Counted from the first letter of the stretch, positions 30,857 to 40,651 are shown. The stretch: 64,000 nucleotides of DNA from Burkholderia territorii (GCF_902833055.1 NZ_CADFEJ010000003.1:186001-250000); one strand, 5' to 3'. Numbers and translations are program-made. Notes: generated by a model from the letters alone, not told the origin.

Positions 30857-32530
30857 TTACATGTTCGGGTAATTCGGCCCGCCGCCGCCTTCGGGCGTGA
30901 CCCACACGATGTTCTGCGTCGGGTCCTTGATGTCGCAGGTCTTGCAGTGCACGCAGTTCTGCGCGTTGATCACGAGGCGCTCGCTGCCGTCGTCGTTCTT
31001 CACGAACTCGTACACCGCCGCCGGGCAGAACCGCGCCTCCGGCCCCGCATACGTGCGCAGGTTCACGTTCACCGGCACGCTCGCGTCCTTCAGCGTCAGG
31101 TGCGCCGGCTGGTTCTCCTCGTGGTTCGTGTTCGAGATGAACACCGACGACAGCCGGTCGAACGTCAGCTTGCCGTCCGGCTTCGGATACTCGATCGGCT
31201 CGCACTGCGATGCCGGCTTCAGCATCTCGTGATCCGCGTGCTTGTGATGCAGCGTCCACGGCACGTTGCCGCCCATCACCTTCTGCTCGAGCCCGACCAT
31301 CAGCGTGCCCAGGTACAGGCCCTTGGCCATCCACTGCTTGAAGTTGCGCGCACGGTACAGCTCCGTGTGCAGCCACGACTGCTTGAACGCATCCGGGTAC
31401 GCGTTGAGCTCGTCCGACTGACGGCCGGCCTGCAGCGCGTCGAACGCCGCGTCCGCCGCCAGCATGCCCGTCTTGATCGCCGCGTGGCTGCCCTTGATGC
31501 GCGACGCGTTCAGGAAGCCCGCGTCGTCGCCGATCAGCGCGCCGCCCGGGAACACCGTCTTCGGCAGCGACAACAGGCCACCGGCCGTGATCGCGCGCGC
31601 GCCGTACGACACGCGCTTGCCGCCTTCGAGGAACGCGCGGATCGACGGGTGCGTCTTGTAGCGCTGGAATTCCTCGAACGGCGACAGGTACGGGTTCGTG
31701 TAGCCCAGGCCCACCACGAAGCCGACCACGACCTGGTTATTGTCCATGTGGTACAGGAACGAGCCGCCGTAGGTGTCGGACTTCAGCGGCCAGCCGGCCG
31801 TGTGGATCACCAGGCCCGGCTTGTGCTTGGCCGGATCGATTTCCCACAGCTCCTTGATGCCGATCCCGTACGCCTGCGGATCGGCGTTCGCGTCGAGCTT
31901 GAACTTCGAGATCAACTGGCGGCCCAGATGGCCGCGGCAGCCCTCGGCGAACAACGTGTACTTCGCGTGCAGCTCCATGCCGAGCTGGAAGTTCTCGGTC
32001 GGCTCGCCGTCCTTGCCCACGCCCATGTTGCCGGTGGCGACGCCCTTCACCGAGCCGTCGTCGTTGTAGAGAATTTCTGCGGCCGGAAAGCCCGGGAAGA
32101 TCTCCACGCCCAGTGCCTCGGCCTGCTGGCCCAGCCAGCGCGTGACGTTGCCCAGCGAGATCACATAGTTGCCGTGGTTCTTGAAGTTGTCCGGCAGCGC
32201 CCAGTTCGGCGTCGTGACGGCGCTTTTCTCGGACAGGAACAGGAAGCGGTCTTCCGTGACCTCAACGTTCAGCGGCGCGCCGCGTTCCTTCCAGTCGGGA
32301 AACAGCTCGGTGATCGCGCGCGGGTCCATCACCGCGCCCGACAGGATGTGCGCGCCGATCTCGGAACCCTTCTCGAGCACGCACACGCCGATCTCGGTGC
32401 CTTTCTCGGCGGCCAGCTGCTTGAGCCGGATCGCGGCCGACAGCCCGGCCGGGCCGCCGCCCACGATCACGACGTCGTATTCCATCGATTCGCGCGGGCC
32501 GTATTGCTCGATGAGGCTTGCGGGGGTCAT
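30857..32530 (-). CDS. electron transfer flavoprotein-ubiquinone oxidoreductase
   Basis: 557-residue membrane-associated iron-sulfur flavoprotein that passes electrons from ETF (fatty-acid and amino-acid oxidation) to ubiquinone. The FAD-binding [10 protein letters not shown] is near residue 25, the substrate/quinone region includes [20 protein letters not shown], and the C-terminal 4Fe-4S ligand set is C-P-A-A-V-Y-E with [16 protein letters not shown]. The protein ends in the typical [13 protein letters not shown] at 32530 is preferred over the upstream ATG at 32608. There are no etfAB genes in the window. It is divergent from the SDR/thioesterase pair. Confidence 0.95.
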   Translation of the reverse strand: MTPASLIEQYGPRESMEYDVVIVGGGPAGLSAAIRLKQLAAEKGTEIGVCVLEKGSEIGAHILSGAVMDPRAITELFPDWKERGAPLNVEVTEDRFLFLSEKSAVTTPNWALPDNFKNHGNYVISLGNVTRWLGQQAEALGVEIFPGFPAAEILYNDDGSVKGVATGNMGVGKDGEPTENFQLGMELHAKYTLFAEGCRGHLGRQLISKFKLDANADPQAYGIGIKELWEIDPAKHKPGLVIHTAGWPLKSDTYGGSFLYHMDNNQVVVGFVVGLGYTNPYLSPFEEFQRYKTHPSIRAFLEGGKRVSYGARAITAGGLLSLPKTVFPGGALIGDDAGFLNASRIKGSHAAIKTGMLAADAAFDALQAGRQSDELNAYPDAFKQSWLHTELYRARNFKQWMAKGLYLGTLMVGLEQKVMGGNVPWTLHHKHADHEMLKPASQCEPIEYPKPDGKLTFDRLSSVFISNTNHEENQPAHLTLKDASVPVNVNLRTYAGPEARFCPAAVYEFVKNDDGSERLVINAQNCVHCKTCDIKDPTQNIVWVTPEGGGGPNYPNM

Positions 32531-32618
32531 TGGCGTTCCTCTAACCGTTAGAATGCTTTTATTCGGGAGCGTATTGTCTGCGAAACGAAACGCTTGCCGC
32601 AACAGCATGCGTGAAGAT

Positions 32619-32634
32619 TAGCACGATCGTTCTA
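32619..32634. promoter_or_regulatory. 16-bp near-perfect palindrome, candidate TetR-type operator
   Basis: TAGCACGATCGTTCTA between etfQO and the SDR gene; 14 of 16 positions are symmetric around ACGATCGT. The type resembles operators of TetR-family fatty-acid or branched-chain catabolism regulators. The regulator is not in the window and binding is inference. Confidence 0.4.
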
Positions 32635-32709
32635 TTTTTTTGTGCTAGGGTTATGCTGCCTGGGACTTGGCGCCCGCGGCGGCGAAACGACATCGAAAGG
32701 GGATGTGCA

Positions 32710-33486
32710 ATGGGTCGATCGATCAATCTGGAAGGCAAGGTCGCGCTGGTCACGGGCGCATCGAGCGGCCTCGGGCAACGTTTCGCACAGGTGCTCTCGC
32801 AGGCCGGCGCGAAGGTCGTGCTCGCAAGCCGCCGCGTCGAGCGACTGAAGGAGTTGCGCGCGGAAATCGAGGCCGAGGGCGGTGCCGCGCACGTCGTGTC
32901 GCTCGACGTCACCGACGTGCAGAGCATCAAGGCGGCCATCGCGCACGCGGAAACGGAAGCCGGCACGATCGACATCCTCGTGAACAATTCGGGCGTCTCG
33001 ACGATGCAGAAGCTCGTCGACGTGACGCCGGCCGATTTCGAGTTCGTGTTCGACACCAACACGCGCGGCGCGTTTTTCGTCGCGCAGGAAGTCGCGAAGC
33101 GGATGATCATGCGCGCAAACGGCAACGGCAAGCCGCCTTACCGGATCATCAACATCGCGTCGGTGGCCGGGCTGCGCGTGTTTCCGCAGATCGGGCTGTA
33201 TGCGATGAGCAAGTCGGCGGTCGTGCAGATGACGCGTGCGATGGCGCTCGAATGGGGCCGCCACGGAATCAACGTCAACGCGATCTGTCCGGGTTATATC
33301 GATACCGAAATCAATCACTACCTGTGGGAAACCGAGCAGGGCCAGAAGCTGCAGTCGATGCTGCCGCGCCGGCGCGTCGGCAAGCCTCAGGATCTCGACG
33401 GGCTGTTGTTGCTGCTCGCGGCCGACGAGTCGCAGTTCATCAACGGCTCGATCATCTCCGCCGACGACGGCTTCGGCCTCGCGTGA
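32710..33486 (+). CDS. short-chain dehydrogenase/reductase (FabG-like)
   Basis: 258-residue classical SDR. Cofactor motif TGASSGLG is near residue 15, NNSG near 92, the catalytic Ser is in NIASVAG, and Tyr/Lys are in GLYAMSKSAVV. The C-terminus GSIISADDGFGLA is complete. It probably oxidises a 3-hydroxyacyl or related alcohol with NAD(P). ATG at 32710 follows GAAAGGGGA. It lies 32 bp before the thioesterase gene, so the two form an operon, perhaps in acyl-CoA metabolism together with the divergent ETF-QO. Confidence 0.9.
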   Translation: MGRSINLEGKVALVTGASSGLGQRFAQVLSQAGAKVVLASRRVERLKELRAEIEAEGGAAHVVSLDVTDVQSIKAAIAHAETEAGTIDILVNNSGVSTMQKLVDVTPADFEFVFDTNTRGAFFVAQEVAKRMIMRANGNGKPPYRIINIASVAGLRVFPQIGLYAMSKSAVVQMTRAMALEWGRHGINVNAICPGYIDTEINHYLWETEQGQKLQSMLPRRRVGKPQDLDGLLLLLAADESQFINGSIISADDGFGLA

Positions 33487-33518
33487 GCGGATGACATCCA
33501 GCAACGAAGAACACTGCA

Positions 33519-33950
33519 ATGAGCGAATATTCCCCTGTATTTGAAATGTCGATGCCGATCCGCTGGGGCGACATGGACGCATTCGGCCACGTGAACAACA
33601 CGGTCTATTTCCGCTACATGGAGCAGGCCCGGATCTCGTGGTTCGAGCAACTCGGCATCGCGGGCGGCAACGGCGAGGGGCAGGGGCCCGTGATCGTCAC
33701 GGCGTCGATGGAGTTCCTGAAGCAATTGCACTATCCGGGCGACGTGATCGCGAGGATGTCGGTCGCGAAGCCGGGCCGCAGCAGCTTCGACACGGGTTTC
33801 GAGCTGACGCGCGCGGACGATCCGGAGCACGTCTATGCGCGCGGCAACGCACGCTGCGTGTGGGTCGACTACGCGCTCGGCAAGTCGGTGCCGCTGCCGC
33901 AACTGCTGCGCGACACCATCGAGCGCGCGCTCGCGGCGAAGGTCGGTTGA
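33519..33950 (+). CDS. acyl-CoA thioesterase, 4-hydroxybenzoyl-CoA thioesterase family
   Basis: 143-residue hotdog-fold protein of the YbgC/4HBT type. The active-site motif is WGDMDAFGHVNNTVYFRYMEQAR (residues about 16-38) with the catalytic Asp in GDMDAFGHVNN. It likely hydrolyses an acyl-CoA made or used by the preceding dehydrogenase; the chain specificity is unknown. It is second in the two-gene unit with the SDR. Confidence 0.87.
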   Translation: MSEYSPVFEMSMPIRWGDMDAFGHVNNTVYFRYMEQARISWFEQLGIAGGNGEGQGPVIVTASMEFLKQLHYPGDVIARMSVAKPGRSSFDTGFELTRADDPEHVYARGNARCVWVDYALGKSVPLPQLLRDTIERALAAKVG

Positions 33951-34056
33951 GCGCGGCGGCACCGCGGCCGGTGCCCGGGCGCCGCCATGCCGCCATTTCC
34001 CGTCGATTTCCCGAATCGGCCGCCTCGCGCGGCCGATTGCCGTTCCCCGGCGCGTT

Positions 34057-34602
34057 TTACTGGCCGAGCAGGCGCTGCAGCAGTTCCGGCGTATTGTTCG
34101 TGCCGTACTTGCGCATCAGTCGCGCCCGATAGATGTCGACCGTGCGCGAACTGATGTCGAGCACGCGCCCGATCTGCTTGCTGGTCTTGCCCGTCGCGAG
34201 CTGCGCGGCGATCTCGCGCTCGCGCGGCGTCAGTTCGACGGCGACCCGGCGCGTCGCGCTCAGGTCCTCGAAGGTCCAGACGCCGGCCGCGAGCGGGGCG
34301 GTGCGGTCGAGTGCGCGGCCCGTCACATGGCACCAGAACAGTTCGCCGTCGGCGCGTTTCATGATTCTGTCATCGGCGTAGGTGCCGTTCGCGATCATCA
34401 CGCGCGAGATGCGCTCGCCGATGCGCTGGAATTCATCCGGCGACGGATAGAGCACTTCGTACGACTTCCCGATCAGATCGGCGCGCGCACAGCGGAAGAT
34501 CGACGCCAGCGCGTCGTTGCAGTCCTCGATCACGCGGTCGCGCGACATCACGAGGCCGAGCGGCGCGAGGTGAAAGGCAGTCTGGTAATCGAGAGCGGGC
34601 AT
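34057..34602 (-). CDS. PAS-domain LuxR-type transcriptional regulator
   Basis: 181-residue regulator with an N-terminal PAS domain (about 5-110: FHLAPLGLVMSRDRVIEDCNDALASIF) and a C-terminal FixJ/NarL-type helix-turn-helix (about 120-178: LTPREREIAAQLATGKTSKQIGRVLDISSRTVDIYRARL). There is no receiver domain, so PAS is the sensor. The frame is open to 34833, but ATG at 34602 gives a compact start just before PAS. It is divergent from the CoA-transferase genes and is the likely regulator of them. Confidence 0.82.
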   Translation of the reverse strand: MPALDYQTAFHLAPLGLVMSRDRVIEDCNDALASIFRCARADLIGKSYEVLYPSPDEFQRIGERISRVMIANGTYADDRIMKRADGELFWCHVTGRALDRTAPLAAGVWTFEDLSATRRVAVELTPREREIAAQLATGKTSKQIGRVLDISSRTVDIYRARLMRKYGTNNTPELLQRLLGQ

Positions 34603-34825
34603 GGCGCAGGCAAGCGTAGGCAAACGCTTATGTATTTTTGCGTATTGTGCCGCATCCGCGCCGCATCGTACCCTTTCAGGCATCTCGCGGCGGCTTGTCG
34701 CGATATAAAAACAGCGCGCTTCGACGCAGGTATCGCCGTGCATGCATAGAATGATGCGGTGGGCTTGCGGCCCAGTGAGCGCGTGAACCGGTTTTGCTGG
34801 TTTCCATAGAGGAAGGGACATACAG

Positions 34826-35530
34826 ATGAACAAAGTCTATCCAAGCGCGGCTGCCGCGCTGGAAGGGATCGTCCGCGACGGACAAACCTTCGCGGTGGGC
34901 GGCTTCGGCCTGTGCGGGATTCCCGAGGCGCTGATCGCGGCGCTGCGCGATTCCGGCGTCAAGGGCATCACCTGCATCAGCAACAACGCGGGTGTCGACG
35001 GCTTCGGTCTCGGCCTGCTGCTGGAAACTCGCCAGATCAGGAAGATGATCTCGTCGTACGTCGGCGAGAACAAGGAGTTCGAGCGCCAGTACCTGGCAGG
35101 CGAACTCGAGCTCGAATTCACGCCGCAAGGCACGCTCGCCGAGAAGCTGCGCGCGGGCGGCGCCGGCATCCCCGCATTTTTCACGAACACCGGCTACGGC
35201 ACCGTGATCGCGGAAGGCAAGGAAACGCGCCAGTTCGGCGATCGCCACTACGTGCTCGAGCCGTCGCTGACGGCCGACGTCGCACTCGTGAAGGCGTGGA
35301 AGGCCGACAAATCCGGCAACCTGATCTATCGCCGTACCGCGCGCAACTTCAATCCGATGTGCGCGATGGCGGGCAAGATCACCGTGGCGGAAGTCGAGGA
35401 GATCGTCGAGAACGGCGCGCTCGATCCGGACCAGATCCATACGCCGGGGATCTTCGTGCAGCGCATCGTGCTGAACGCGACGCCCGAGAAACGCATCGAA
35501 CAACGCGTCGTACGCGCGAAAGGAGACTGA
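34826..35530 (+). CDS. scoA: succinyl-CoA:3-ketoacid CoA-transferase subunit A
   Basis: 234-residue alpha subunit of the class I CoA-transferase that activates acetoacetate (or another 3-ketoacid) with succinyl-CoA. The CoA-transferase signature [20 protein letters not shown] is near residue 18 and the [15 protein letters not shown] region follows. A strong AGAGGAAGGGA ribosome site lies before the ATG. The next gene, for subunit B, starts 1 bp after its stop. Confidence 0.92.
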   Translation: MNKVYPSAAAALEGIVRDGQTFAVGGFGLCGIPEALIAALRDSGVKGITCISNNAGVDGFGLGLLLETRQIRKMISSYVGENKEFERQYLAGELELEFTPQGTLAEKLRAGGAGIPAFFTNTGYGTVIAEGKETRQFGDRHYVLEPSLTADVALVKAWKADKSGNLIYRRTARNFNPMCAMAGKITVAEVEEIVENGALDPDQIHTPGIFVQRIVLNATPEKRIEQRVVRAKGD

Positions 35531-35531
35531 C

Positions 35532-36173
35532 ATGGCCTGGAATCGTGACCAGATGGCCGCGCGCGCGGCGAAGGAACTGCAGGACGGCTTCTACGTGAAC
35601 CTCGGCATCGGGCTGCCGACGCTCGTCGCAAACCATGTCCCGGCGGGCGTCGAGGTGTGGCTGCAGTCGGAAAACGGCCTGCTCGGCATTGGCCCGTCGC
35701 CGACCGAGGACGAAGTCGATGCCGACCTGATCAACGCCGGCAAGCAGACCGTCACGACGCTGCCGGGGTCGTCGATCTTCTCGTCGGCCGATTCGTTCGC
35801 GATGATCCGCGGCGGCCACATCAACCTCGCGATCCTCGGTGCGATGCAGGTCAGCAAGACGGGCGACCTCGCGAACTGGATGATCCCGGGCAAGATGATC
35901 AAGGGCATGGGCGGCGCGATGGATCTCGTCGCGGGCGTGAAGCGCGTCGTCGTGCTGATGGAGCACGTCGCGAAGGGCGACCAGCACAAGATCCTCGAAG
36001 AGTGCAATCTGCCGCTGACGGGCGTCGGCGTGGTCGACCTGATCATCACCGATCTCGGCGTGATCGAAGTGACGCCGAATGGCCTGAAGGTGCTCGAGCT
36101 TGCCGATGGCGTGAGCGCGGAAGAGATCCAGGCGAAGACGGGCGCGCCGCTCGACGTGAGCGCGGTCGCGTAA
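35532..36173 (+). CDS. scoB: succinyl-CoA:3-ketoacid CoA-transferase subunit B
   Basis: 213-residue beta subunit. The catalytic Glu that carries the CoA thioester is in the conserved [10 protein letters not shown] (Glu about residue 47), and [27 protein letters not shown] is the usual second signature. It is adjacent to scoA with coupled spacing. Together the pair opens ketone-body and possibly polyhydroxybutyrate breakdown into acetoacetyl-CoA. Followed by a strong terminator. Confidence 0.93.
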   Translation: MAWNRDQMAARAAKELQDGFYVNLGIGLPTLVANHVPAGVEVWLQSENGLLGIGPSPTEDEVDADLINAGKQTVTTLPGSSIFSSADSFAMIRGGHINLAILGAMQVSKTGDLANWMIPGKMIKGMGGAMDLVAGVKRVVVLMEHVAKGDQHKILEECNLPLTGVGVVDLIITDLGVIEVTPNGLKVLELADGVSAEEIQAKTGAPLDVSAVA

Positions 36174-36200
36174 CCGCCGGCCTTCCGGCACAACGCGCGA

Positions 36201-36235
36201 CGCCCCGCGTTCCACCATGGAACGCGGGGCGTTTT
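36201..36235. terminator. strong terminator after scoB
   Basis: Perfect 13-bp stem (36201-36213 with 36219-36231), loop ACCAT, then TTTT. It probably also serves the convergent SDR gene. Confidence 0.85.
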
Positions 36236-36251
36236 GTCGTGGCCGCTTGCG

Positions 36252-36965
36252 CTACGCGATTGCGCCGCCGCCGTCGATCAGCACCGTCGAGCCGGTCGCA
36301 TAAGGCGTTGTCGTCAGATACAGGATCGCATTGGCGACGTCTTCCGGCTGGCCCACGCGGCGTGCCGGGAGGCGCTGCGCCGCACCCGCGTACATCGCGT
36401 CGCGCGCATCGGGTGCGAGCTTGTCCCACAACGGTGTCGCGATCAGGCCGGGCGACACGACATTCACGCGCACGGGCGCCAGCTCGAGCGCAAGGCCGCG
36501 GGCGAGCGCCTCGAGCGCTGCGTTGATTGCGCCTTGCAATACCGATGATGCGTTCGGCCGCACGCTGAGGTAGCCCGACACGAACGTGAGCGAACCGCCG
36601 GGCACGATATCGATCGAGCGTGCGATGCGATATGCGCCCCAGAACTTGCTGTCCATTGCGGCTTGCGCGTCGGCAAGCGGCAGCGCCCGGACCGGACCCG
36701 TCGCCGTCTTCGCGGCCGAAATCGCGACATGGTCGAATTGGCCGGCGCGCGCACAGAATGCATCGACGGCCGCCGTATCGGTGATGTCGAGCGCTTCGGT
36801 GCGGACTTGCGCGCCCGGCGCGGCATCTGCATTGGCCTTGGCCGGGTCGCGCGATGCGATCGTCACGATGGCGCCGCGTTGTGCGAATGCTTTCGCGGCG
36901 GCGGCACCAATGCCGGAGCTGCCGCCGACGACGAGTACTTTCTTTCCGTGGAGTGAATCGTTCAT
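36252..36965 (-). CDS. divergent SDR-family protein lacking the YxxxK catalytic pair
   Basis: 237-residue Rossmann protein. The cofactor-binding GGSSGIG is at residues 14-20 and the C-terminus STVLIDGGGAIA is normal for SDRs. After the Ser region (TFVSGYLS, about 127-134) the expected Tyr-x-x-x-Lys is QGAIN (Q144, N148), so both catalytic residues are replaced. It may bind NAD(P) or act as a non-canonical reductase. ATG at 36965 is the likely start. It stands 34 bp after the stop-free gap of a deacetylase gene on the same strand. Confidence 0.8.
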   Translation of the reverse strand: MNDSLHGKKVLVVGGSSGIGAAAAKAFAQRGAIVTIASRDPAKANADAAPGAQVRTEALDITDTAAVDAFCARAGQFDHVAISAAKTATGPVRALPLADAQAAMDSKFWGAYRIARSIDIVPGGSLTFVSGYLSVRPNASSVLQGAINAALEALARGLALELAPVRVNVVSPGLIATPLWDKLAPDARDAMYAGAAQRLPARRVGQPEDVANAILYLTTTPYATGSTVLIDGGGAIA

Positions 36966-36999
36966 GGTGGTCCTTCCGAGGTGAGGGAGCGCAATCCGG

Positions 37000-38010
37000 T
37001 CAGATCGTTTCGGCTTCGCGCAACGTCGACGGGCTTTGCAGGGCGAAGCGTGCAATCTCGTCCTTGCGCATGAAGACAACGCCCGGATGCGATCGAGCGT
37101 AGTGCAGGAACGCCTCCCACGCGCGCACCATCTGCGGCGTGCCGCTGATCCGGTCGTGCGCGCTGATCGACATCAATCGCCGCCGCTGCCCGGCTTCCGC
37201 GTACAACTGATCGAAATCGAGCTTGATCTGCTCGACGAACATCGTGGGCGAATAGTTGCGGCCTTCGATCAGCAGGATGTCGTTGTTGCGCAAAGTGTAC
37301 GGAACGACGGCGAAGTCGCGGCCGTCGACGGTTTCGATGAACGGCTCGTCGCGGCTGACATCGTCGATGTGATACACGTAGCCGAGTTCCTGCAGCAACG
37401 GCAGCGTGTGCGGTCCGCGCCGCAGCCAGTTGCAGTTGTAGCCGATCGGGCGTTGCCCCGTCGCTGCTTCGACCATGTCGCGGGCTTCGGTGAGGAAGCG
37501 GCGCTCGTCGTCGCGGCTCATCGCGAATTGCGACCGCCAGGTCGGGCCGTGCGCGGCCGCTTCGTGGCCGCGCGACACGATCTCGCGTGCGAGTTCCGGA
37601 TGCCGGCGTGCCGCCTCGCCAATCATGTGCGACGTGACTTTCACGCCATGCCGATCCCACAGATCGAGAAGACGCGGGATCCCTTCCCGGTAGCCATAGG
37701 CGAACCACGTGGCCGAGGCCAGGTCGACCGGCACCGACGACGGAAATTCGACCGACGGGAACGGACTGTCCGCGCCCTTGGGCGGTTGTCCGCCGGCCTC
37801 GAACTGCATCGAGATCGAGATGACGAGGCGGGTGTCGCCCGGCCAGTGTCCTCCGGCACCCGTCGACGCGATGCCCGGTACCGGGGCGGCCATTGCCGGC
37901 CCGGCGGCGCCCGCGGTCATCGCGATGCCGGCTGCCAATCCCGCGCCCGCTTGTGCAAGAAACGTGCGGCGGGCCGGCGGCGTTGCTGAACCGTGATTGC
38001 GGTGAGTCAT
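37000..38010 (-). CDS. Tat-exported polysaccharide deacetylase (PuuE/allantoinase-like)
   Basis: 336-residue protein. A twin-arginine signal (ARRTFLAQAGAGLAAGIAMTAGAAGPAMA, residues about 14-42) directs folded export to the periplasm. The mature part is a NodB-type deacetylase with SHMIGEAARRHPELAREIVSRGHEAAAHGPTW (the His pair of the metal site) and IGYNCNWLRRGPHTLPLLQELGY. This pattern is nearer to the PuuE-like branch than to chitin deacetylases. The substrate is unknown. The next gene upstream, at 38022, also encodes an exported protein, 11 bp away. Confidence 0.82.
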   Translation of the reverse strand: MTHRNHGSATPPARRTFLAQAGAGLAAGIAMTAGAAGPAMAAPVPGIASTGAGGHWPGDTRLVISISMQFEAGGQPPKGADSPFPSVEFPSSVPVDLASATWFAYGYREGIPRLLDLWDRHGVKVTSHMIGEAARRHPELAREIVSRGHEAAAHGPTWRSQFAMSRDDERRFLTEARDMVEAATGQRPIGYNCNWLRRGPHTLPLLQELGYVYHIDDVSRDEPFIETVDGRDFAVVPYTLRNNDILLIEGRNYSPTMFVEQIKLDFDQLYAEAGQRRRLMSISAHDRISGTPQMVRAWEAFLHYARSHPGVVFMRKDEIARFALQSPSTLREAETI

Positions 38011-38021
38011 CGCGTCCTCCG

Positions 38022-38579
38022 TCAGCTGACGAGCCCGAGCTGACGCATCAGCGTCAGGTTGTCCTCGATATGCCAGTTTTCCGCTATCCGGCCGTGGTCG
38101 ATCCGGTAGATGTCGGTCGCGATGAAGTCGACCGCCTGTCCGCTTCCGGTCGTTCCGTTGAACGTGCCGGTGAAATGTCCGCGAAAGTGCAGGTGCACGA
38201 CGACACGGTCGCCCGCGACGATCATCTGCTCGATGTCGCAATGCAGGTCGGGGATGGCCGCACGCATCGTTCTGGACGCCGCAAGCGGTCCCGCTACACC
38301 TTGCTCACGGCCGGCCGGCAACGTCCGGTCGAGGAAATCGGCCGCGAGCGCGGTCCGAGCGAGGGTCGCATCGCCGGTATCCCAGAACGTGCCGTAGCGA
38401 CGCGCAGCGAGGATTTGCGCACGTGCCTGCGTGGCCGGCACGTCGGCCGCGACGGTCAGCTTGTGCGGATCGAGAAGGTCGGCGGCGCGGGACGCACCAG
38501 GCGACAGCGTAGCGACACAGGCCGCCGCGGCGATGACGCGGGCGATCGGGCGCGCGACAAAAGCAAAGGGGATCGACAT
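38022..38579 (-). CDS. exported SnoaL/NTF2-like (polyketide cyclase-type) protein
   Basis: 185-residue protein with a Sec-type signal peptide (residues 1-33, ending PGASRAADL). The mature part is a SnoaL-like alpha+beta barrel: DTGDATLARTALAADFLDRTLP, AIPDLHCDIEQMIVAGDRVVVHLHFRGHFTGTF and YRIDHGRIAENWHIEDNLTLMRQLGLV. The family holds cyclases, hydrolases and isomerases, so function is open. It is first in a three-gene minus-strand run (this gene, deacetylase, SDR) and divergent from a LysR regulator. Confidence 0.8.
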   Translation of the reverse strand: MSIPFAFVARPIARVIAAAACVATLSPGASRAADLLDPHKLTVAADVPATQARAQILAARRYGTFWDTGDATLARTALAADFLDRTLPAGREQGVAGPLAASRTMRAAIPDLHCDIEQMIVAGDRVVVHLHFRGHFTGTFNGTTGSGQAVDFIATDIYRIDHGRIAENWHIEDNLTLMRQLGLVS

Positions 38580-38716
38580 TGTTTCGGTTGTCCTGTGGAG
38601 GGCGTCGTGGGTGACGCGGTACAGGTATGGTAGGTTTCCGTTTCGCGCGCAAATACGGGGAAAAGGCGAATGGATTATTCGAAAAAAGGAAAGATTGACG
38701 CGGGAGAGGTGCCGCG

Positions 38717-39622
38717 ATGCTGATCGACGATCTCCCGGCGCTCGAGACCTTCGCGAGAATCGTGTCGGCCGGCAGCCTGTCCGCGGCGGCGCGCGAACTC
38801 GATTTGTCGCTGTCCGTCGTGAGCAAGCGGCTCGCGCATCTCGAGTCGCGCCTCGGCGTGCGCCTGCTGCATCGGACGACACGGCAGCAGACGCTGACCG
38901 ACGACGGTGCGCAGTTCCATGCGCAAGTGCTGCGCATCCTGGCCGAGATCGATCGCGCGGAAACGCTGATGAGCGATCGTCGCGGCACGGTCGGCGGCGT
39001 GCTGCGCGTGACGGCGCCCGGCGAGCTCGGTCGACTGCGGATCGCGCCGCTCGTCGCGGCGTTTCAACGGCGCCATCCGGAATTGACCGTGCACCTGATG
39101 CTGACCGACACGATCGTCGATCTGCTTGCGCACGACATCGACGTCGCCGTGCGGATCGGCAGCCTTGCCGATTCGACGATGATCGCGCGCGAACTGGCGC
39201 CGAATCATCGCGTGCTTTGCGCGTCGTCGGGCTATCTCGCCGTGCACGGGCAGCCGACTCATCCGGCCGAGCTTCGTGCGCATCGATGCATCGTGATGGG
39301 CGACCAGCCGCGTACGGAGTGGCGGTTCGACGGCGCGCAGGGTGCAGTGACGGTCGAAGTGACGGCCGCGCTGCTGACGAACGACGGTGGTGCGGCGCGG
39401 ACGTTGGCATTGGAGGGCGCCGGCATTGCGCTGAAGTCGATCTGGGACGTCGGCGCCGATCTGCAGGCCGGCCGGCTGGTCCGGGTCTTGCCGACATTCG
39501 CGGCGCCTGCGGCACCGCTCCATGCCGTGTATCCCGGCGGCCGCCATGTACCGCTGCGCGTGAGGACATTCGTCGATTACCTGCGCGACCAGCTGCGCGA
39601 CACGTGGCGCGGCAGTGCATGA
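38717..39622 (+). CDS. LysR-family regulator
   Basis: 301-residue LysR-type regulator. HTH at about 1-60 (LPALETFARIVSAGSLSAAARELDLSLSVVSKRLAHLE), substrate-binding domain from about 90. It is divergent (137 bp) from the exported SnoaL/deacetylase/SDR genes, which it probably controls. The inducer is unknown. Confidence 0.88.
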   Translation: MLIDDLPALETFARIVSAGSLSAAARELDLSLSVVSKRLAHLESRLGVRLLHRTTRQQTLTDDGAQFHAQVLRILAEIDRAETLMSDRRGTVGGVLRVTAPGELGRLRIAPLVAAFQRRHPELTVHLMLTDTIVDLLAHDIDVAVRIGSLADSTMIARELAPNHRVLCASSGYLAVHGQPTHPAELRAHRCIVMGDQPRTEWRFDGAQGAVTVEVTAALLTNDGGAARTLALEGAGIALKSIWDVGADLQAGRLVRVLPTFAAPAAPLHAVYPGGRHVPLRVRTFVDYLRDQLRDTWRGSA

Positions 39623-39754
39623 ACCGTTGCGAACGACGCGCCGGGTGACCGCGGCCACGTGAAGTCTCGTCGTTGCGAAGCGGTTTACAATCGATTGCAT
39701 CAGGCGGCGCGAGCGTTGTCCGCCGCACCGCCCATGTTCGACAGGATGCCAACG

Positions 39755-40651
39755 ATGCCGACCACCTCAGCGAATCCTCCGGTTCCCCGTCAGCGAAGCG
39801 TGCAGTGTGCGAGCGCCGCCGGCCTTCACCACGTCGCCTATACCGAATGGGGCGACCCCGCCAATCCGCGTGTGCTGGTCTGCGTGCACGGGCTGACCCG
39901 TTCGGGGCGCGACTTCGACCGGCTTGCCGCCGCGTTGTCTGACACGTATCGCGTCGTCTGCCCCGACGTCGTCGGGCGCGGGCGATCCGAGTGGCTCGCC
40001 GATGCCCGGCTTTATGCGATTCCGCAATATGTGGCCGACATGGTGACGCTGATCGCGCGGCTCGACGTCGAGTCGGTCGACTGGTTCGGCACGTCGATGG
40101 GCGGGTTGATCGGCATGGCGTTCGCGGGGTTGCCCGGTTCGCCGCTGCGCCGGATGATCGTCAACGACGTCGGCCCGCGCATCGAGCCCGATTCGCTGAC
40201 GCGTATCGGCGAATACCTCGGCGTGCAGCCGCGGTTCGAGACCGAACAGGAGGGCATCGACTATCTGACGTCGCTGTCGCTGCCGTTTGGCGCGTTGACC
40301 GACGACGAGTGGCGCGAGATCAATGGGCCGCTGCTGCGCGAGCTGCCCGACGGCGGCTGGACGATGCGCTACGATCCGCGCATCGCGGAGCCGTTCAAGG
40401 CGACGACGCCCGAGCTCGCCGCGCTCGGCGAAGCCGCGCTGTGGCGCGCGATCGAGACCACCGATGCGTCGTTGCTGGTGGTGCGCGGCGAGCGTTCCGA
40501 CCTGCTGTCGCGCGACACGGTGGCGGAGATGGTGCGTCGCGGCCGCCACGTGACGCAGGCCGAGATCCAGGGCGCGGGCCACGCGCCGGCGTTCACCAGC
40601 GCCGACCAGATTGCGCTCGCCCGCCGGTTTTTCGTCGAGGGAAGCGCATAA
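39755..40651 (+). CDS. alpha/beta-fold hydrolase
   Basis: 298-residue alpha/beta hydrolase. The oxyanion loop HGLTRSG is at about residue 50, the nucleophile elbow GTSMGG at about 114-119, and the catalytic His in GAGHAPAF near the end. Three ATGs are possible (39734, 39746, 39755); AGGA 8 nt before 39755 favours the last. The substrate is unknown; it may be an esterase or an enol-lactone/C-C hydrolase. The RidA-like gene follows after 81 bp. Confidence 0.85.
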   Translation: MPTTSANPPVPRQRSVQCASAAGLHHVAYTEWGDPANPRVLVCVHGLTRSGRDFDRLAAALSDTYRVVCPDVVGRGRSEWLADARLYAIPQYVADMVTLIARLDVESVDWFGTSMGGLIGMAFAGLPGSPLRRMIVNDVGPRIEPDSLTRIGEYLGVQPRFETEQEGIDYLTSLSLPFGALTDDEWREINGPLLRELPDGGWTMRYDPRIAEPFKATTPELAALGEAALWRAIETTDASLLVVRGERSDLLSRDTVAEMVRRGRHVTQAEIQGAGHAPAFTSADQIALARRFFVEGSA

